Made by a program: the position numbers and the translations under genes
In this document: positions 9,289 through 16,735 of the stretch, one piece after another
Numbering within the stretch: the stretch's first letter is position 1
Layout of the letters: the number at the start of each line of letters is the position of its first letter
The notes under the pieces: generated by a model
Seen by the model: only the letters and a program-made list of their open reading frames with translations
What the model was told of the DNA's origin: nothing
Database searches by the model: none
Source of the DNA: Actinomycetota bacterium
GTDB lineage: Bacteria > Actinomycetota > Actinomycetes > S36-B12
Assembly (NCBI GenBank): GCA_010029945.1
Contig: RGQW01000001.1
Coordinates: 1 to 54,255 of the forward strand
Length of the DNA: 54,255 bases
Direction of reading: 5' to 3'

Positions 9289-10107
9289 TCAGGCCTCGGA
9301 CAAGACTTCCTTCTCTTCCTGGACGGCCATGCTGCCATCACCGAAGCGCGGGTCCTCACCCTTGGCAGCCAACGCTGCAGCCCGAGCCTGTCGCTTGGAT
9401 TCCGCCAGTGCTTCGCCTTCGGCCGCAACATCCGCATCGATCGGATGGTTATCGATGCTTGTACTGGGATGCCTCGCCGCGATCCACTCATCCAGCTCAG
9501 GGCCCGACTCATAGGACGTGATCAGGCAGTACCTCGGCTCGCTGCCCGGATGCCACACCGCGTGGTAGAAGCTTTGCGTGTCGATGACGACCTGCTGCCC
9601 GGCCGGCATCGGAATGCGCACCTCCGTCGTCGGGTCGTCCTTGTCCGAGCGCAAGATCATGACGGACTCAGCGTCATCGGTGAGGTTGAAGAAGGCGCGC
9701 ACGATCCATCCCGTTCCTTCGGGATTGAGACGGTTGTTGTCGTCTCTGTGCAGGTTGTAGAGGGCTTCGCCATAGGTGTTCGGCTGCAGCTCGATCACGC
9801 GGCAGCGCCCAACGTTGGCTCCGGGTTCGAGCGCGCGCTGGGTGAGGATCGGTGCGATTTCCACGTTCTCGGTGACCCACACGCCGTCCTTGTCTGTCTT
9901 CGGAGGTGTGTGATTCCAGAACCCGTTGCACTCCATGTCGCCGTAGGCGCTGGCAAGGGGCGCGAAACGCGTATCGCCGGAGGACTTCCAATCGACGTAG
10001 ACAAGGTCTTCCCACTCCCGCGGATCGGATGCCTGGTCGTAACTGTCCACGACCACGTATCCGGTTTCCTCCATGACGGGGAGTACTCGGTATCCGTCCT
10101 TCTCCAT
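9289..10107 (-). CDS. Unrecognised protein resembling Fe(II)/2-oxoglutarate oxygenases
   Basis: I do not recognise the family. The 272 residues contain a possible iron facial triad: HRD (H120, D122) in YNLHRDDNNR and a distal histidine in SFYHAVWHPGSEPRY (H182 or H186), followed by R192 about ten residues later. That spacing matches the HxD...H...R pattern of double-stranded beta-helix dioxygenases, and the preceding GQQVVIDTQSF also fits. The C-terminal 50 residues are Ala/Glu/Lys-rich and probably a helical tail. There is no signal peptide. The ATG at 10107 has GGAAGGG ending 9 nt upstream; another ATG six codons earlier has none. It sits just upstream of cysD-cysNC in a slot not used in the usual actinobacterial order, so a role in sulfur or sulfate-ester metabolism is possible but unproven. 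The gap 10108-10209 shows no clear promoter. Confidence 0.6.
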   Translation of the reverse strand: MEKDGYRVLPVMEETGYVVVDSYDQASDPREWEDLVYVDWKSSGDTRFAPLASAYGDMECNGFWNHTPPKTDKDGVWVTENVEIAPILTQRALEPGANVGRCRVIELQPNTYGEALYNLHRDDNNRLNPEGTGWIVRAFFNLTDDAESVMILRSDKDDPTTEVRIPMPAGQQVVIDTQSFYHAVWHPGSEPRYCLITSYESGPELDEWIAARHPSTSIDNHPIDADVAAEGEALAESKRQARAAALAAKGEDPRFGDGSMAVQEEKEVLSEA

Positions 10108-10209
10108 CGCGTCGTTCCCTTCCATCCGACAGCATGTCCGCCGGACCGGCTACATCCTCGCACCCGATCTCGGCGGACTCGGGGACGCAACCGGGTGTGT
10201 CAGTACGGG

Positions 10210-11001
10210 CTAGATCACACCTTCCCCTGCATACAAGGCGATGGCGACAGAGATGGCGGCGTTCAGGGACTCCACCGAGGCAGCCATGGGAATCCTCGCC
10301 GTCCAGTCGACGGCCTGGAGAAGTTCGGTCGATACGCCGTGGGCCTCTGATCCGACGATCCACACCCAATCGTCTCGGGTGATGCCGCGATCCGCGCCCG
10401 ACGTCACTGCGGCGACCACGTCGACCTGCGCTGCTCCATGGAGTGCTATCGATGTCCGTCCGCGGGCAATAACGTCGATCACCCCGTGTTCTTCCAGGCC
10501 TGTCACCACAGGCAGGCGAAAGATCGACCCAGCACTCGCGCGGACAACCTTGGGGTTCCAGGCGTCCACCGACCCCTCCGTCGTTGCGACGCCGGCCGCC
10601 CCGACCGCCTCCGCCGTTCGAATGATGGTGCCGAGATTTCCCGGATCGGAGATGCGATCACATACGACGATGGGGCCACGCCGCGCGACAACGCTGTCGG
10701 CAGTCGTCGCAGGAAGCGTGCACTGCGCAACGATTCCCTGTGGTGTCGCTGCGTCACCGATCGCAGCCACGACCCGCTGAGTCGCTGCGTGGAAAGGAAT
10801 ACCGAGATCGAGAACTCGATCCATCAGGGGATGGTCCTCGACTCCGACGACTTCGACGACCTCAATCCCCAGACCTGCCTCGAGGGCCGCCGTCACGCAA
10901 TCGGGACCCTCGGCCAGAAACGACCCCGACCGCAGTCGACCTTTGCGTTCGTGAAGACGACGAAGCCGGGCGACGTGCTCGGACCTCGTACTGGTCAGCA
11001 C
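10210..11001 (-). CDS. TrmH/SpoU-family RNA 2'-O-methyltransferase
   Basis: This is a SPOUT (trefoil-knot) enzyme that methylates ribose 2'-OH in RNA, most likely 23S rRNA in the TsnR/RlmB manner. All three SpoU motifs are present: DRISDPGNLGTIIRTAEAVG, VGSEAHGVS, and IPMAASVESLNAAISVAIAL at the C terminus. An N-terminal L30e-like substrate-binding domain covers about residues 1-95. The 263-residue length is normal. It follows rplT by 43 nt, as in many Actinobacteria. The GTG start has GGGAGG only 2 nt upstream, unusually close, so the true start could differ slightly. The target nucleotide cannot be told. Confidence 0.88.
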   Translation of the reverse strand: MLTSTRSEHVARLRRLHERKGRLRSGSFLAEGPDCVTAALEAGLGIEVVEVVGVEDHPLMDRVLDLGIPFHAATQRVVAAIGDAATPQGIVAQCTLPATTADSVVARRGPIVVCDRISDPGNLGTIIRTAEAVGAAGVATTEGSVDAWNPKVVRASAGSIFRLPVVTGLEEHGVIDVIARGRTSIALHGAAQVDVVAAVTSGADRGITRDDWVWIVGSEAHGVSTELLQAVDWTARIPMAASVESLNAAISVAIALYAGEGVI

Positions 11002-11044
11002 ACGTCCTCCCGGCTTCGGCAGGTGCTTGATTACGCGCGGTTGG

Positions 11045-11413
11045 TCACGCCGCGGTCGCGGGAAGGGCTCCCTTGGCGACGTCGACGAGAGCTGCGAACG
11101 CGTCTGGATCGTTCACCGCCATTTCGGCGAGCATGCGACGATCCACTTCCACATCCGCGGCCTTCAAGCCTTGAATGAATCGGTTGTACGTCATCCCGTT
11201 GGCGCGAGCCGCCGCATTGATGCGTTGGATCCACAGCCGTCGGAAGTCACCCTTGCGGGTGCGACGGTCGGCGTAGGCGTAGACCATCGAATGGGTGACC
11301 TGCTCCTTGGCCTTGCGGTACAGCCGTGAGCGCTGACCCCGGTACCCCGAGGCCCGCTCGAGAACCTCGCGACGCTTCTTTTGTGCGTTAACCGAACGCT
11401 TGACGCGTGCCAT
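11045..11413 (-). CDS. rplT: 50S ribosomal protein L20
   Basis: L20 binds 23S rRNA early in assembly of the large subunit and in many bacteria represses its own infC-rpmI-rplT mRNA. The 122-residue sequence is typical: [20 protein letters not shown] at the basic N terminus, then the globular part with RDRR-type basic patches and [21 protein letters not shown] clear AGGAGG precedes the ATG. It is third in the operon, 33 nt after rpmI. Nothing is unusual. Confidence 0.98.
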   Translation of the reverse strand: MARVKRSVNAQKKRREVLERASGYRGQRSRLYRKAKEQVTHSMVYAYADRRTRKGDFRRLWIQRINAAARANGMTYNRFIQGLKAADVEVDRRMLAEMAVNDPDAFAALVDVAKGALPATAA

Positions 11414-11446
11414 GGCGTCCTCCTAATCCTGGTTGAACGGTGCGCT

Positions 11447-11641
11447 TTAGCGACCGAGGAGCTTGTTGACCTTCTTGGTGTCTGCCTTGGAGACGGGATC
11501 GTCGGCCATCAGCCGACGGGTGCGCTTGCTGGACTTGCTCTCCAGCAGGTGTCGCCGGTTGGCCTGCTCGTGGGTGAGCTTGCCGGATCCGGTGACCTTG
11601 AATCGCTTCTTGGCACCGCTGTGCGTCTTCTGCTTGGGCAT
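11447..11641 (-). CDS. rpmI: 50S ribosomal protein L35
   Basis: L35 is a small basic protein of the large ribosomal subunit. The 64 residues start [20 protein letters not shown], the family signature, and end in a Lys/Arg-rich tail. AGGAGG lies just before the ATG. It is separated from infC by 100 nt (11642-11741). That gap is A-rich and purine-rich on the coding strand, with no hairpin or promoter I can defend. It lies between infC and rplT as in nearly all bacteria. Confidence 0.98.
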   Translation of the reverse strand: MPKQKTHSGAKKRFKVTGSGKLTHEQANRRHLLESKSSKRTRRLMADDPVSKADTKKVNKLLGR

Positions 11642-11741
11642 GAGGCCCTCCTCCTTCTTCGCGAGCCTGCTGGTGACTCGTTGCCTTCTTCTTGACTTAG
11701 GTCTGTTCTTGTCGGTCTTTGCTCGTTGGTCCGTTGACGCT

Positions 11742-12320
11742 CTAGGCGTCTACGTCCACGTCGTCATCGACCTCCGACTCGGCTTTCGCTTTGCGCGATG
11801 CATCCGACTTCCGCCTGTGTGGCGCGAGAACCATCAGCATGTTTCGACCATCCTGCTTGGGATTGGCCTCCACGTACCCCAACTCCTCCACGTCCTCGGC
11901 GAGACGGGCAAGCAGTCGAAGCCCCAACTCCGGTCGACTCTGCTCCCGACCGCGGAACATGATGGTGATCTTGACCTTGTCGCCTGCCTTGAGGAAGCGC
12001 TCCACGTGACCCTTCTTGGTCTCGTAGTCGTGCTGGTCGATCTTGGGTCGAAGCTTCATCTCCTTGATGATGGTGTGCGTCTGGTTCTTGCGGGATTCGC
12101 GTTCCTTCAGTGCTGCCTCGTACTTGAACTTGCCGAAGTCCATCAACTTGCACACCGGTGGCTTTGCCATGGGTGCCACTTCGACGAGATCAAGATCGGC
12201 TTCCACTGCGAGACGGAGGGCGTCTTCGATGCGAACGATGCCCACCTGCTCACCGTTGGGTCCGACAAGGCGAACCTCGGGTACGCGGATCCGGTCGTTA
12301 ATGCGTGTTTCGACGCTGAT
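11742..12320 (-). CDS. infC: Translation initiation factor IF-3 (ATC start)
   Basis: IF-3 binds the 30S subunit, checks start-codon pairing and prevents subunit joining. The 192 residues begin [17 protein letters not shown] after the initiator and show the N domain, a basic linker and the C domain, ending in an acidic DDDVDVDA tail. The best ribosome site, AAGGAGG, lies 4 nt before an ATC codon at 12320-12318. The next ATG, six codons upstream, has no such site. Non-standard starts are known for infC and let IF-3 limit its own translation. First gene of infC-rpmI-rplT, behind a leader of about 220 nt. Confidence 0.93.
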   Translation of the reverse strand: MSVETRINDRIRVPEVRLVGPNGEQVGIVRIEDALRLAVEADLDLVEVAPMAKPPVCKLMDFGKFKYEAALKERESRKNQTHTIIKEMKLRPKIDQHDYETKKGHVERFLKAGDKVKITIMFRGREQSRPELGLRLLARLAEDVEELGYVEANPKQDGRNMLMVLAPHRRKSDASRKAKAESEVDDDVDVDA

Positions 12321-12554
12321 AGCGCCTCCTTGCGTCATTCGTCGGGCTGCTGCGCCGGTTGGCGAAGCCGTCACCACCGCGCGGAGACGACGAAACCTCC
12401 GCTGCAGCGCAGACGGAGGCCCGGTGAACCGTCGGTGGGCAAAAAGCCACCGATGGTGGGACCCGATCGACCAGAAGTCGTCAGGTGGGAGACGGGCTCC
12501 GCTTGCGCGATCCTGGGCTAGGCCCCGAATCGTGGAGATGAAAGAGTATCAGCC
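12321..12554 (-). promoter_or_regulatory. infC promoter and structured leader
   Basis: A GATACT -10-like hexamer at 12550-12545 predicts transcription from about 12537, giving a leader near 220 nt. Two hairpins are visible. One near 12460-12432 has arms CGGTGGC and GCCCACCG around a T5 loop. The other, 12419-12396, is a 10-bp stem (CCTCCG.CTGC / GCAG CGGAGG) with a one-base bulge and a three-base loop, followed by TTTCG. The second resembles an attenuator with a weak U-tract. L20- or IF-3-linked control is an inference. The + strand of this gap also has to hold the promoter of the DUF1844 gene, which I cannot place. Confidence 0.45.
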
Positions 12555-12959
12555 GTGCCCGATCGCGCCTCCGCCTCCTCGAATGACGTACCGCCCGAGC
12601 AGGCGTCCCCTGAGGAGATATCCGCAGGGCCGGCGGCCGGCCTGGATATAGCCGATGTTCCCGCCGTGGAGGTCGTACTCACGGTTGCCATGCACCTGAT
12701 GACCGCATCCGCCGTCGCCTGCGGTCTGGCAACCAACGACGACGGCTCCCCACGGGAGGCAGATCTGGCCGAGGCACGGGTTCTGATCAATGCTTTGGCC
12801 GCATTGGTCACCGCGAGCGCACCGGATCTCGGTTCTATGCACGCCGCGCCGCTGCGAGACGGGCTCACCGCCGTGCAACGCGCGTTCCGTGAGGCTTCGT
12901 CGATTCCCGATCCTCCCGGTGAAGGTCCCGGTGAACGGTGGACGGGCCCGATCACGTAA
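12555..12959 (+). CDS. DUF1844-family protein
   Basis: The 134-residue protein matches the small DUF1844 family found beside infC in many Actinobacteria. The family-like core is VVLTVAMHLMTASAVACGL (hydrophobic helix, about residues 40-60) followed by DLAEARVLINALAALV. The function of the family is unknown. The first 35 residues are Pro/Ser/Glu-rich and probably disordered. It starts with GTG, with only a weak AAGAG upstream, and diverges from infC. It converges on the SseB-family gene with 34 nt between (12960-12993) and no clear terminator. Confidence 0.75.
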   Translation: MPDRASASSNDVPPEQASPEEISAGPAAGLDIADVPAVEVVLTVAMHLMTASAVACGLATNDDGSPREADLAEARVLINALAALVTASAPDLGSMHAAPLRDGLTAVQRAFREASSIPDPPGEGPGERWTGPIT

Positions 12960-12993
12960 TCGCATCACCGTGCCCGAACCGCATCACCGCTCG

Positions 12994-13707
12994 CTACTCA
13001 TCCGCGGTGACAATCTCAATGCCCGCCGGCACCAGGGCGAGAACCCGAGCCGGGATGGACCTCGCGTACTCATCTGCTCTCTGTGCGGCAAGCGTGACGC
13101 GGACGGTCCCCGATGACGCATCGACGGACACGTCCGGCATCGACGCCTCCCCCGATGCTGACGCCCATGCCTCGTTAAGTAATGCGGCCGCGTGATCGAG
13201 CGGGTCCCGGTTCGCCAGTTCCACAAGATCGGGTTCGGCCACGACCGCCGATGACGGTCCCGCAACATCGATCACCACGGCTTCGCATCCGTCATCCAAC
13301 GCCGCCTGGGCCACCTCCGGGCCCGATACAGGCACTGGCCGGGCGTGCGGATTCCATCGATGCATCGCGTCCAGACCGGTGAACGCCAACAGGCCCCGTC
13401 GTCCATCGGCCGCAACCATCGACACCACAGACATCTGCGATCCGCCAGCATCACCAGATTCGCCGGTGTCCGCAGGGCTCGCCACGATGGCAACGATCAA
13501 TCGCCCTGCTCGCACGGCATCCCGCAGCCGCTTGGGGTCGACGGGTGCGGACAGCGCAGCACAGATGTCTGGGTCGGAAGAACCGTCGTCGGCGGTGAAC
13601 CGGCCGGGAGAAACCAAACGTCGACCGTCACCTGGCTCATTCATCGTCGCGGCAGGCTCGGGCTGATTCGTCGTCGCCGTAGGCTCGAGTCGATCCCCGT
13701 GCTCCAC
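12994..13707 (-). CDS. SseB-family protein
   Basis: The 237 residues contain an SseB N-terminal-type domain from about residue 40 on: DPKRLRDAVRAGRLIVAIVA, GRRGLLAFTGLDAMHRW and VSGPEVAQAALDDGCEAVVID are the usual strands and helices. SseB-like proteins sit near infC in many Actinobacteria. Their role is not established. The C-terminal third (ASGTVRVTLAAQRADEYARS) is predicted alpha/beta. The GTG start has no Shine-Dalgarno but a TAGGCT -10 ends 6 nt before it, so translation is probably leaderless. The divergent MFS gene starts only 29 bp away. Confidence 0.8.
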   Translation of the reverse strand: MEHGDRLEPTATTNQPEPAATMNEPGDGRRLVSPGRFTADDGSSDPDICAALSAPVDPKRLRDAVRAGRLIVAIVASPADTGESGDAGGSQMSVVSMVAADGRRGLLAFTGLDAMHRWNPHARPVPVSGPEVAQAALDDGCEAVVIDVAGPSSAVVAEPDLVELANRDPLDHAAALLNEAWASASGEASMPDVSVDASSGTVRVTLAAQRADEYARSIPARVLALVPAGIEIVTADE

Positions 13708-13736
13708 GTCGGCAGCCTAAGCGGCACAATCCGTCG
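13708..13736. promoter_or_regulatory. Two divergent leaderless promoters in 29 bp
   Basis: On the minus strand TAGGCT (13719-13714) ends 6 nt before the GTG of the SseB-family gene. On the plus strand CACAAT (13725-13730) ends 6 nt before the GTG of the MFS gene. The -10 elements lie back to back, 5 bp apart, so the two polymerases must compete. Confidence 0.55.
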
Positions 13737-14936
13737 GTGCCTTCGAACCCTGTCACGGGTGCCGCCCCCGCCACCCGCTCCACCGCGGCGATCCTCGCTG
13801 TGGTGGTCCTCGTCGCCGTCAACCTTCGACTCGCCCTCTCCAGTCTTCCGGCGGTCGCGACGCTTATCCAGGACGAGACCGGCTGGAGCGACGCCTTCAT
13901 CGGTGCACTGACGACCGTTCCGGTTTTGGGCATGGGAGTCTTCGCGCTCGGTGTGCCGCGGCTGGCGGGCCGGATCGGCAGGAGAAGTGCGGTAAGCCTG
14001 GCCCTGGTGGCGATGGCCGCCGGCTTGATGCTCCGGTTGGCCGGAGCAGTTGCCGTCACGTTGCTGCTGTCGGCCATGCTCGCGGGCTTATCCATCGCGA
14101 TTCTTGGTGGCTTGGTTCCCGGGATCGTGCGCGAACGGTTAGCGCATTCGATGGGCTTGGCTACCTCCCTGTGGACCGCGGCCATGATGGGTGGAGCTGC
14201 TCTCGGCGCAGCATTGACCTTGCCGTTGGCGGATCTGACCGGCGGATGGAATCGAGCGCTGGCGTTCTGGGCGCTGCCAGCCGTCGCCGCGCTCGTGGGC
14301 TGGCTGTGGTTGGAGCGCGACCAACCAGCGCGCGTGGCCACCGTTGCCATCGTCCGGTTGCGGGATCTGCCGTGGAGAGATTCGACCGCGTGGGCGTTGA
14401 CCGCGTTCATGAGCGTGAACTCCATCGTTTTCTACAGCATGTTGGCGTGGACGGCCCCCTCCTATGCCGAGCGTGGCTACACGCCGGAAACAGCCGGACT
14501 GTTCTTCGGCATCTTCACGGGCTCGGGAATCATCGCTGCGCTCACCTTGCCGGCGTGGTCTCATCGAACCCAGCGGCGTCGCTCCCTGTTCACCGCCACG
14601 GTTGTGGGCTGCTCGGCGAGCCTGGTCGCTATTGCCCTGGTTCCGACATTCGCTCCCCCGTTGATTCTCGTGGCTTTGTCTTTCACGCTCAGTGGTGGCT
14701 TCGCCATGTCGCTCGGCCTGCTCAGCGAGTATGCGGCGGATGCGGCGGGCTCCGCCCGGCTGACCGCGATGGCGTTCACGATTACGTACACGTCCGCAGC
14801 CTTCAGCCCCTTCGTGATGGGCGCCATCATGGACGCCGTGGACTCGTGGACCCTGGTGTTCTCTCTCCTCGCGGGCATCACCTTGCTGCAACTGCCGGCA
14901 GTGTTCTTCCTTCGTCGCGGTCGCCTCGTGCAGTAG
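13737..14936 (+). CDS. MFS transporter, CynX/NimT-like
   Basis: The 399 residues form about 12 hydrophobic segments, the plan of a major facilitator superfamily exporter or permease. The first segment AILAVVVLVAVNLRLALSSL and the loop GRIGRRSAV between helices 2 and 3 (MFS motif A type) are clear. Overall it looks most like the CynX/NimT cyanate/nitroimidazole group (NLR.A.ss..p). The substrate is unknown. The GTG start is preceded by CACAAT and 6 nt, so it is probably leaderless. It is transcribed alone and converges on hisG. Confidence 0.85.
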   Translation: MPSNPVTGAAPATRSTAAILAVVVLVAVNLRLALSSLPAVATLIQDETGWSDAFIGALTTVPVLGMGVFALGVPRLAGRIGRRSAVSLALVAMAAGLMLRLAGAVAVTLLLSAMLAGLSIAILGGLVPGIVRERLAHSMGLATSLWTAAMMGGAALGAALTLPLADLTGGWNRALAFWALPAVAALVGWLWLERDQPARVATVAIVRLRDLPWRDSTAWALTAFMSVNSIVFYSMLAWTAPSYAERGYTPETAGLFFGIFTGSGIIAALTLPAWSHRTQRRRSLFTATVVGCSASLVAIALVPTFAPPLILVALSFTLSGGFAMSLGLLSEYAADAAGSARLTAMAFTITYTSAAFSPFVMGAIMDAVDSWTLVFSLLAGITLLQLPAVFFLRRGRLVQ

Positions 14937-14985
14937 CTCGAGCACTCGCTCGACCAATCGTTATACCGACACCTGACTTTGTGTG

Positions 14986-15031
14986 CGTGAATCTGGACGC
15001 GCGATTGTCTACACGTGATTCTGTACGCGCG
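14986..15031. repeat. Pair of 18-bp imperfect direct repeats between convergent genes
   Basis: CGTGAATCTGGACGCGCG (14986-15003) and CGTGATTCTGTACGCGCG (15014-15031) match at 16 of 18 bases with a 28-bp period. A 5-bp GCGCG/CGCGC hairpin with a TAGC loop follows directly. The 113-bp gap between the MFS gene and hisG has no U-rich terminator. The role is unknown. Confidence 0.5.
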
Positions 15032-15049
15032 TAGCCGCGCTGATCGCCG

Positions 15050-15907
15050 CTAGAGGCGGCACGCGTGAATGTCGGTCACCAGGATGCCCCGGGCGCCCAA
15101 CTCGTACAGCTCGTCCATGACTGTGTGCGCATCAACCGACGGAACCATCGCCCGAACAGCCGACCACGATTGGTCATGCAGCGGGGATACCGTCGGTGAC
15201 TCGATTCCCGGTGTCACTGCACACGCTTGCTCCAGACGATCATTGGGAATGTCATAGTCCACCAGCACGTAGGAACGCGCGACCATCACTCCGTGCAAGC
15301 GTCGAAGAAAGGTTTGCACACTTGGAGCGTCGTTGGACTCATCCGCATTGCGGGACACCACGATCGCCTCGGATTCAATGAGCGGTTCACCGATGATCTC
15401 CAGTCCGGCACGTCGAAGCGTCGTTCCCGTGGCCACGACATCGGCGACGGCATCCGCAACACCCAGGGCGACGGCGTTCTCCACCGCTCCATCGAGACGA
15501 ACAACGGTGGCGTCGATCGACTTGTCCGCGAGCCACGTCGTCAGGAGTCCGGCATACGAGGTGGCGATGCGCGTGCCCTGGAGATCTTCGATGGTGGTGG
15601 CGGTTTCCCGAGGGGCTGCCAGCCGGAAAGACGATGGAGCGAAACCCAGGGCGACTCGCTCCACAGCCTCGGCGGCGGAGTCCAACAGCATGTCGCGTCC
15701 GGTGATGCCAAGGTCGAGAGTGCCCTCCCCGACGTAGATCGCCACGTCCTTGGGGCGCAGGAAGAAGAACTCGACATCGTTTTGTGGATCGTGCACGACG
15801 AGGTCGTGCACTCCAGCGTTGTGTAAGTACCCCGCTTCGATCAGCATGGCTCGGGCAGGCTCGGCTAATTGCCCTTTGTTCGGCACTGCTACTCGCAGGC
15901 TTGCCAT
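15050..15907 (-). CDS. hisG: ATP phosphoribosyltransferase, long form
   Basis: HisG condenses ATP with PRPP, the committed step of histidine synthesis. At 285 residues it is the long form, with two periplasmic-binding-like catalytic domains (GTLDLGITGRDMLLDSAAEA near residue 60; the PRPP loop in VATGTTLRRAGLEIIGEPL) and a C-terminal ACT-like domain (from about 205; TVSPLHDQSWSAVRAMVP) that gives feedback inhibition by histidine. No HisZ is needed. The ATG overlaps the hisE stop as TGATG. The other his genes are not in the window, as usual for this order. Confidence 0.96.
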   Translation of the reverse strand: MASLRVAVPNKGQLAEPARAMLIEAGYLHNAGVHDLVVHDPQNDVEFFFLRPKDVAIYVGEGTLDLGITGRDMLLDSAAEAVERVALGFAPSSFRLAAPRETATTIEDLQGTRIATSYAGLLTTWLADKSIDATVVRLDGAVENAVALGVADAVADVVATGTTLRRAGLEIIGEPLIESEAIVVSRNADESNDAPSVQTFLRRLHGVMVARSYVLVDYDIPNDRLEQACAVTPGIESPTVSPLHDQSWSAVRAMVPSVDAHTVMDELYELGARGILVTDIHACRL

Positions 15908-16170
15908 CACAACCTCCGGTACACGTCGTCGAGGCTTACGTCGGCGGCCAACATCATCACCTGCAGGTGATACAAAAGTTGCGCAATTTCCTCGGCCGTT
16001 CGTTCCGAGCCTTCGTGCTCGGCCGCCATCCACACCTCGGCGGCCTCTTCGACGACCTTCTTGCCGACGGCATGGACTCCGCCCGAGAGAAGGCGTACGG
16101 TTCCGGACTCAGGGTCCGAGGTTGCTGCCTTAGCACGCAACTCGGTGTACAACTCGTCGAAGGTCTTCAC
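15907..16170 (-). CDS. hisE: Phosphoribosyl-ATP pyrophosphatase
   Basis: HisE removes pyrophosphate from phosphoribosyl-ATP, the second step of histidine synthesis. The 87 residues, [16 protein letters not shown] onward, show the MazG-like all-alpha fold with [17 protein letters not shown] and [15 protein letters not shown] as metal-binding helices. The GTG start has no Shine-Dalgarno. TAGGCT at 16183-16178 ends 7 nt before it, so hisE-hisG should start as a leaderless mRNA. The 79-nt gap to ribH (16171-16249) otherwise shows nothing. Confidence 0.96.
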   Translation of the reverse strand: MKTFDELYTELRAKAATSDPESGTVRLLSGGVHAVGKKVVEEAAEVWMAAEHEGSERTAEEIAQLLYHLQVMMLAADVSLDDVYRRL

Positions 16171-16183
16171 GAAGGCAAGCCTA
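16171..16183 (-). promoter_or_regulatory. hisE-hisG leaderless promoter
   Basis: TAGGCT at 16183-16178, then 7 nt (TGCCTTC), then the GTG of hisE. No recognisable -35 element. Confidence 0.55.
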
Positions 16184-16249
16184 GGCGTTGCATGCGTTTG
16201 CGTTATCCGTGCACCGTGGAACGGGCGTCGATGACCAGCGTCCGCGCCG

Positions 16250-16735
16250 TCATCCCGCCTGGATGTCGCGGATCGTGCGAGCGGCTCGCAGCGCACTGAC
16301 CATGGCCTCCGCGCCCTTATCCTCACGAGACCCGTCGAGGCCGGCACGGTCGAGTGCTTGCTCCTCGGTGTCACATGTCAGCAGCCCGAAGCCGACGGCG
16401 ATGCCGTGGTCGAGAGCCACCCGGGTAAGCCCGTCGGTCGCTGCCGAACACACGTAGTCGAAGTGCGGGGTCCCACCACGAATCACCACTCCCAACGCCA
16501 CGACAGCGTCGAAGCGACCGCTGGCCGCAGCGTGATGGGCGAGGACGGGAAGCTCGAAGGAACCCGGGGCAACAAACTCGCTGCTCATCACTCCGGCACG
16601 GTCGGCGACTCTGGCGGCTCCTGCTCGCAACCCATCGACTACCCGGGTGTGCCAGGACGCCGACACCACGGCTACGCGCATGCCCGACCAGGCCGGGTCC
16701 ACCTCTGCCAGATCGGGAGATCCCTGTCCACTCAT
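16250..16735 (-). CDS. ribH: 6,7-dimethyl-8-ribityllumazine synthase
   Basis: RibH joins the RibB product and the pyrimidine diamine to make lumazine, and usually forms 60-mer or pentamer shells. The 161 residues contain [16 protein letters not shown] at strand 1, the [10 protein letters not shown] substrate loop, [21 protein letters not shown] with the catalytic histidine, and [16 protein letters not shown]. It is the last gene of rpe-ribD-ribE-ribBA-ribH, and its ATG overlaps the ribBA stop as ATGA. Confidence 0.96.
   Translation of the reverse strand: MSGQGSPDLAEVDPAWSGMRVAVVSASWHTRVVDGLRAGAARVADRAGVMSSEFVAPGSFELPVLAHHAAASGRFDAVVALGVVIRGGTPHFDYVCSAATDGLTRVALDHGIAVGFGLLTCDTEEQALDRAGLDGSREDKGAEAMVSALRAARTIRDIQAG

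Noticed and set aside
13637..14425. 262-codon minus-strand frame opposite the MFS gene
   Set aside because: The plus-strand product has a clear 12-helix transporter pattern, and the minus-strand one is low in complexity (Ala/Arg/Ser/Thr).
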